Part shown: positions 58,871 through 64,000 of the stretch, in pieces | Numbering within the stretch: position 1 is the first letter of the stretch | How the letters are laid out: every line of letters begins with the position of its first letter | From: a bacterium | Lineage (GTDB): Bacteria > 4484-113 > JAFGCY01 | Direction: 5' to 3' | DNA length: 64,000 nt | NCBI GenBank assembly: GCA_016932385.1 | Contig: JAFGCY010000063.1 | Location: 37,116-101,115, forward strand | Notes under the pieces: generated by a model | The model's database searches: none | Told to the model about the DNA's origin: nothing | Seen by the model: the letters and a program-made list of their open reading frames with translations, nothing else | Translations under genes and position numbers: made by a program

Positions 58871-61822
58871 ATGGCGGATAAATTAACCGACACCAGTGTG
58901 CCGGACCCACCTAGCGACGAGTTGTTGCACCGCGTCGGCCTGACGCGCGCGGAGTACGAGGACGCCTGCGTCAAGCTGGGGCGCAAGCCCAACCTGGTCG
59001 AGATGGGCATCTTCGGCGCGATGTGGAGTGAGCACTGCTGCTATAAGAGCTCAAAGCGCTATCTGAAGACGCTACCCGTCACCGGCAAGCGCGTGCTGCA
59101 GGGTCCCGGCGAGAACGCCGGCGTGATGGACCTGGGCAACGGCTGGGCGGTGGTGTTCAAGATCGAGAGCCACAACCACCCCAGCGCGGTCGAGCCCTTC
59201 CAGGGGGCGGCGACGGGCGTGGGCGGCATCATCCGCGACATCTTCGCGATGGGCGCGCGGCCGATCGCGCTGTTGGACAGCCTGCGTTTCGGCAACCTGC
59301 GGTATATCCCGCCGGTGGGCGAGCCCGCTGCCGCCGAGGACAACGGCGGCGAAATCGTGGCTGCCGAGGCCGATCAGGAAGCCGTACAGCCCGGCGTGGT
59401 GATTCCCTGGCAGGACAGCCCGGCGCCCTACGTCTGCACCGTAGCCTGGCTGACCAACCTGCGGGCGCAGATCTTCGACCGCGGGCCGGCGGCGCGCAAG
59501 GCGATCGAGGAGATCCGCAAGCTGCACGGTGACATGGCCGAAGTGCTGGCCTATTGCGTGCTGCCCGACCAGATCCAGCTGGCGCTGTGGATCGCGGACG
59601 ACCCGGCCGACGGGGATGAGACCGTCGCGGCGATCGTCAACATGCTCAAGGCCAGCCTGGCCGATCTGGGCGAGGGCCGGGTCAAGCGCGGCCAGCCGGT
59701 CTGGGAGACGGGCTACCGCGCGCACCGCAAATACGACCAGCTGGAACTCAACGAGGCGGTCAACCGCCTGGAGTACGCGCCGGTCCAGCGTTCGCTGGTC
59801 TCGCAAGTCAAGGAATACCCCTATGTCAGCAGCGTCTGGCGCTACGGCGTGGCCTGGCCCGACGCGGACGCCGAGCTGTTCGAACGCCCGCGCGAGGTGC
59901 CGCATTGCCCCGGCGTGACCGAGGAGCAGGCGGCGCGCAACCGCTACCTGCTGGGCGGCGTGGTGGAGGGCATCGCGCACTACGGCAACTGCATCGGCAT
60001 TCCGACCGTGGGCGGCGAGGTGGTCTTCGACCCCAGCTATTCCAGCAACTGCCTGGTCAACGCGATGTGCGTCGGCGTGATGAAGAGCGACGCGCTCCTG
60101 AAGGGCGTCGCCCACGGCCCGGGCAACACGGCGCTGATTGTCGGCGCCAAAACGGGCCGCGACGGGGTGCAGGGCGCGACCTTCGCCAGCGTGGACCTGC
60201 CTGAGGACTACGCCAAGGAGCGGCCGGCCGTCCAGGTCGGCGACCCCTTCATGGAGAAGCTCCTGCTGGAAGCGACGCTGGAGATCATGAAGCTCGACGG
60301 CCTGGTCGGCCTGCAGGACTTCGGCGCCGCGGGCCTGACCTGCAGCTGCGTGGAGATGGCCGCGCGCGCCGGTACGGGCATGAAGCTGAACCTCGACGTG
60401 GTGCCGCAGCGCGCCAAGGACCTGACCGCCTACGAGATGATGCTCTCCGAGTCGCAGGAGCGGATGATGGTGATCGTCGAGAGGGGCAAGGAGCAGCCGT
60501 TCCTCGACGTCTTCCGCAAGTGGGGCCTGACCGCCGTGGAGTGCGGCGAGGTCCTGCCCCAGCAGAACCTGAGCGTCTGGCACAACGGCGGCGAAGTCGC
60601 CAAACTGCCCAATGTGATCCTCGGCGACAAAGCGCCGGATTACGACCGTCCGGTCAAGGAGCCGGAATACTTCGCCAACCGGCGGGCGCTGAACGATGCC
60701 GATATCCACCAGGCGCTGTTGCGCATCCAGGACCAGCCGGCGCCGGTCCTGCCCGGCGAGGAGCTGCCGGAGCCGCTCAGCAAGTTCGAGGAGATGCTGC
60801 GGCGGCTGCTGGTCTCGCCGGCGATCGCCTGCAAGTATCCCGTCTGGCAGCAGTACGACTACATGGTGCGGACCAACACGCTGGCCGGGCCGGGCCTGAC
60901 CGATGCCGCCGTGCTCAGGATCAAGGAGACCGGCCAGGGTCTGGCCGTCGCCACCGACGGCAGCGGGCGCCATGTGCAGCTCGATCCCAAGCTCGGGGCC
61001 GCGCGCGCGGTGCTCGAGGCGGCGCGCAACGTGATCGCCGTCGGCGCGGAGCCGCTCGGGATCACCAACTGCCTGAACTTCGGCAACCCCGAGAAGCCCG
61101 ATCGCATGTGGCAGTTCGCCCAGACAATCGCCGGCATGAACGAAGCGCTGGGGGAACTGGAGTTGCCCGTCACCGGCGGCAACGTCAGCTTCTATAACGA
61201 AAGCGGCGGCCGGCCGATCCTGCCCACGCCGGTGATCGGCATGGTCGGGTTGCTGGCCAAGGCCGAGGAGTATGTGCGCAACCGCATCGAATCGCCCGGC
61301 CTCGAGTTGTACGTCCTGGGCGACTTCAAAGGCCGGCTGGACGGCTCGGCGCTGATCTTCGACCTGGGCCGCACGCGGATGGGCGACCTGGCGTCGCACA
61401 ACTACCGCACCTTCCGCGAGTGCCAGCGCTTCATCCTGGAAGCCACGCGGCAGAACGCCCTGGCCGCCTGCCACGACATCGCCGACGGCGGGCTGCTGAC
61501 GGCGCTGGTCGAGATGTGCGGCAGCGGCGCGAGCATCGATATCGGCAAGATCCTGCCCGAAGGGTATGACAATGATGTGCATAACCAACTGGGCGCGCTG
61601 TTCGGCGAGGAGGGCCACCGCTGGCTGATCGCCGTCGACCAGCAGCACCGCGGCTGGGTGCGCACGGCGGCGTTGCACTACAGCGTGAAGATGGTGCAAT
61701 TGGGCGAGACGATTGACGGCGAGTTGATCGTCAAGTGCAACAATGAGTTGGTCTTCGGCTGCCGGTGGGATCCGCTGGCCAAACTGCGCCAGCAGGGCTT
61801 GGCGGCGGCGCTGAAGGGCTAG
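58871..61822 (+). CDS. purL: Phosphoribosylformylglycinamidine synthase (PurL) with ~215-aa internal Y1-transposase-like insertion
   Basis: MWSEHCCYKSSKRYLKTL, FKIESHNHPSAVEPFQGAATGVGGIIRDIFAMGARPIALLDSLRFG, RNRYLLGGVVEGIAHYGNCIGIPTVGGEV; 983 aa. Confidence 0.96.
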   Translation: MADKLTDTSVPDPPSDELLHRVGLTRAEYEDACVKLGRKPNLVEMGIFGAMWSEHCCYKSSKRYLKTLPVTGKRVLQGPGENAGVMDLGNGWAVVFKIESHNHPSAVEPFQGAATGVGGIIRDIFAMGARPIALLDSLRFGNLRYIPPVGEPAAAEDNGGEIVAAEADQEAVQPGVVIPWQDSPAPYVCTVAWLTNLRAQIFDRGPAARKAIEEIRKLHGDMAEVLAYCVLPDQIQLALWIADDPADGDETVAAIVNMLKASLADLGEGRVKRGQPVWETGYRAHRKYDQLELNEAVNRLEYAPVQRSLVSQVKEYPYVSSVWRYGVAWPDADAELFERPREVPHCPGVTEEQAARNRYLLGGVVEGIAHYGNCIGIPTVGGEVVFDPSYSSNCLVNAMCVGVMKSDALLKGVAHGPGNTALIVGAKTGRDGVQGATFASVDLPEDYAKERPAVQVGDPFMEKLLLEATLEIMKLDGLVGLQDFGAAGLTCSCVEMAARAGTGMKLNLDVVPQRAKDLTAYEMMLSESQERMMVIVERGKEQPFLDVFRKWGLTAVECGEVLPQQNLSVWHNGGEVAKLPNVILGDKAPDYDRPVKEPEYFANRRALNDADIHQALLRIQDQPAPVLPGEELPEPLSKFEEMLRRLLVSPAIACKYPVWQQYDYMVRTNTLAGPGLTDAAVLRIKETGQGLAVATDGSGRHVQLDPKLGAARAVLEAARNVIAVGAEPLGITNCLNFGNPEKPDRMWQFAQTIAGMNEALGELELPVTGGNVSFYNESGGRPILPTPVIGMVGLLAKAEEYVRNRIESPGLELYVLGDFKGRLDGSALIFDLGRTRMGDLASHNYRTFRECQRFILEATRQNALAACHDIADGGLLTALVEMCGSGASIDIGKILPEGYDNDVHNQLGALFGEEGHRWLIAVDQQHRGWVRTAALHYSVKMVQLGETIDGELIVKCNNELVFGCRWDPLAKLRQQGLAAALKG
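59411..59852 (+). other. Degenerate REP-associated/IS200-type (Y1) transposase-like domain within PurL
   Basis: PAPYVCTVAWLTNLRAQIF...EVLAYCVLPDQIQLAL...VNMLKASLADLG...GQPVWETGYRAHRKYDQLELNEAVNRLEYAPVQRSLVSQVKEYPYVSSVWRYG matches the Y1/RAYT pattern. Confidence 0.75.
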
Positions 61823-61846
61823 AACTATGCTGAGCGGGTGTAAGCG

Positions 61847-63346
61847 ATGAGTGAGGCGCGGGAGAAATGCGCGGTGTTCGGGATCTATGCCCCGGCCCGC
61901 GATGTCAGCCGGATCACGTATTACGGCCTGTTCGCGTTGCAGCACCGGGGCCAGGAGTCCAGCGGGATCGCCGTCGCCCACGGCGAGCACATCACCTGCT
62001 ACAAGGATATGGGCCTCGTCAACCAGGTGTTCGACGAAGAGATGCTGCAGCTCTTGAAGGGCACCGCGGCGATCGGCCATAACCGCTACTCCACGACCGG
62101 CGGCAGCTTCAAGTGCAACGCCCAGCCGCTCGTCTTCGACAAGCATTTCATGCGGCGGCGCGCCCTGGCGCTGGCCCACAACGGCAACCTCGTCAACGCG
62201 TTGGAACTGGCGCAGGTCCTCAAGCGCCAGCACGGGATCACCGCCCGGACAACCAGCGACTCCGAGCTGATCGGCCTGCTGCTGCAGGAGGAATACACCC
62301 ACGGCGATTTCGAACAGGCGCTGCTCAAGGTCTGCAACATGTGCCGCGGCGCGTTCAGCATCGTGGCGTTGACCAGCGACGCCGTCTGGGCGGCGCGGGA
62401 TCCCTGGGGGGTTCGGCCGCTGTGCCTCGGCGCGATCAAGAAAGGCCACGTCGTGGCTTCGGAAAGCTGTGCCCTGCCGCTGCTGGGCGCGGAGTACGTC
62501 CGCGAGATCGAGCCCGGCGAAGTCGTGCGGTTGGACGACCAGGGCGTGACCAGCTGGCGCCTCGACAAACCGACTGAGCGCAAGGAATGCATCTTCGAGT
62601 ACTTCTATTTCGCCAGGCCGGATACCTTGCTTCGAGGCAGCGAGATCTACTCCATGCGCTTTCGCATGGGTCGGCAGCTGTTCCGCGAAGCCCCGCTGGA
62701 GGCCGACATCGTCATCGGCGTGCCGGAGAGTGGGCGACCGGCCGCGGAGGGCTTTTCCGCCGAGAGCGGGATTCCCGTCCGCGAGGGCCTGGTCAAGAAC
62801 CGCTACGTAGCGCGCACGTTTATCCAACCGATCCAGTCGATGCGCCAGGAAGGCGTGCGCATGAAATACAGCCCGTTGAACGAGACGGTCAAGGGCCGGC
62901 GGGTGGTGTTGATCGACGACAGCATCGTGCGCGGCAACACGACGCGCGAGATTCCGGAAATGCTGCGCGAAGCCGGCGCGGCCGAGATCCACATGCGCGT
63001 CTCCAGCCCGCCGATCAAGCACCCCTGCTTCTACGGCATCGACTTCGGCACGCGCGAGGAGTTGATCGCCGCGCGCAAGACGATTCCGGAGATCCGCGAA
63101 TACCTGGGCGTGGACAGCCTGCATTACCTGACGATCGACGGCATGGTCGCGGCGACGGGCTTTCCCAAGGACGAGTTCTGCCTGGCCTGCTTCAACGACC
63201 GCTACCCGATCCCCCTGCCGCGCCAGATGGAACTCGGCAAGTTCATCTTCGAGTCCAGCGGGGGCATGGATGAGGAGAATTCGGGTTCGCCTTATGAGCA
63301 ACCGGTTGATCTTCTCGGCGATATCGCGGAAGAGCCTGAGAATTAG
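61847..63346 (+). CDS. purF: Amidophosphoribosyltransferase
   Basis: CAVFGIYAPARDVSRITYYGLFALQHRGQESSGIA; VLIDDSIVRGNTTREI. Confidence 0.97.
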   Translation: MSEAREKCAVFGIYAPARDVSRITYYGLFALQHRGQESSGIAVAHGEHITCYKDMGLVNQVFDEEMLQLLKGTAAIGHNRYSTTGGSFKCNAQPLVFDKHFMRRRALALAHNGNLVNALELAQVLKRQHGITARTTSDSELIGLLLQEEYTHGDFEQALLKVCNMCRGAFSIVALTSDAVWAARDPWGVRPLCLGAIKKGHVVASESCALPLLGAEYVREIEPGEVVRLDDQGVTSWRLDKPTERKECIFEYFYFARPDTLLRGSEIYSMRFRMGRQLFREAPLEADIVIGVPESGRPAAEGFSAESGIPVREGLVKNRYVARTFIQPIQSMRQEGVRMKYSPLNETVKGRRVVLIDDSIVRGNTTREIPEMLREAGAAEIHMRVSSPPIKHPCFYGIDFGTREELIAARKTIPEIREYLGVDSLHYLTIDGMVAATGFPKDEFCLACFNDRYPIPLPRQMELGKFIFESSGGMDEENSGSPYEQPVDLLGDIAEEPEN

Positions 63347-63463
63347 CGACTGCGCTGACAGGTGTTTTTCCGTCAGATACCAATGCTAGTATTATCACTG
63401 CTACTTCAGAGACCGTTCTGATACTGGGTCTGTCGGTTCAGGAATATCACGAGGAGCTAAGTT

Positions 63464-64000
63464 ATGTTGCGATCACTTCGGTTTAACCCGGCTGGGCTTT
63501 TTGTCGTTTTTTTCCTGATAGTTAGCAGTTGCGGGGGGAGCCAGCCGCTTACCACCACACCGGAGATCAATCCCTTGAATACCACCACGCCGGCCGTCGA
63601 AACAAACTGGCCGGCCACGCTGCCCGTCGATGCCCTCCAGCCCTGGGAAGCGCGCGAGACGAGCGGCGTGAATGCCGAGAGCATTTTGGCTGCCGGGATC
63701 GAGTGGTTCGATACCAGCACGCACGGCGTCAGCGACAACCACGACGCCTCGCGGATGACCAGCGGCGACGCGGGCTCCCAGGAGCTAAGCTGGGTGACAT
63801 ACCGCCTGCGCATGTCTGGCGTTGAGCCCGGCGTGGTCTCGCTGGACGTGAATCCGCTGCCGATGAGCGATGGGGAGCAAAGCGAATACTGGGTCGGCCT
63901 GGCCGATTACGCAGCCGGCTGCTGGGAGTGGCATGGGCCGATGAGCGACAACAACGTGCGCTTCGGTACGGCAGACGGCGTCGCGGACGGCGCGGACTAC
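63464..64000 (+). CDS. Lipoprotein, 5' part (truncated by window end)
   Basis: MLRSLRFNPAGLFVVFFLIVSSCGGSQPL lipobox; frame open to window end. Confidence 0.8.
   Translation, partial: MLRSLRFNPAGLFVVFFLIVSSCGGSQPLTTTPEINPLNTTTPAVETNWPATLPVDALQPWEARETSGVNAESILAAGIEWFDTSTHGVSDNHDASRMTSGDAGSQELSWVTYRLRMSGVEPGVVSLDVNPLPMSDGEQSEYWVGLADYAAGCWEWHGPMSDNNVRFGTADGVADGADY

Noticed and set aside
59072-63301. 1409-aa antisense ORF over purL/purF
   Set aside because: Low-complexity His/Arg/Val/Gln/Ala-rich translation antisense to two confidently identified genes; an artefact of GC-rich codon usage.

Overview
A GC-rich, Gram-negative-type bacterial chromosomal segment (two LptD/OstA-like proteins, many predicted lipoproteins), dense with genes on both strands. 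Recognisable blocks: the distal F1 ATP synthase operon (atpH 3' end-atpA-orf-atpG-orf-atpD-atpC), a soluble CZB-domain chemoreceptor, a Gld-like ABC transporter cassette with a DUF4340-type protein, thioredoxin reductase, tRNA-Pro(TGG), a CPA2-type antiporter, a HEAT-repeat protein, an RseP-type site-2 protease, a degenerate HD-GYP protein, an RRM protein, a nucleotidyltransferase, a DegT aminotransferase, Pcm, HslU without adjacent HslV, and purL-purF. There are also several large secreted lipoproteins built from dockerin-like, PKD, CotH and beta-propeller modules. The most unusual observation is that PurL carries an insertion of about 215 aa whose core reads like a REP-associated/IS200-type (Y1) transposase domain with HUH motif and tyrosine replaced. 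Other leads: a zinc-ribbon-like insertion in AtpA, two non-ATPase ORFs inside the atp operon, a candidate standalone structured RNA at 7.8-8.07 kb, a lipoprotein domain shared by three proteins, mosaic lipoproteins with sharp composition shifts, a decayed lipoprotein gene next to tRNA-Pro, and a YciI-like gene with a possible non-AUG start. All calls come from reading the sequence and the supplied ORFs; no database searches were run.
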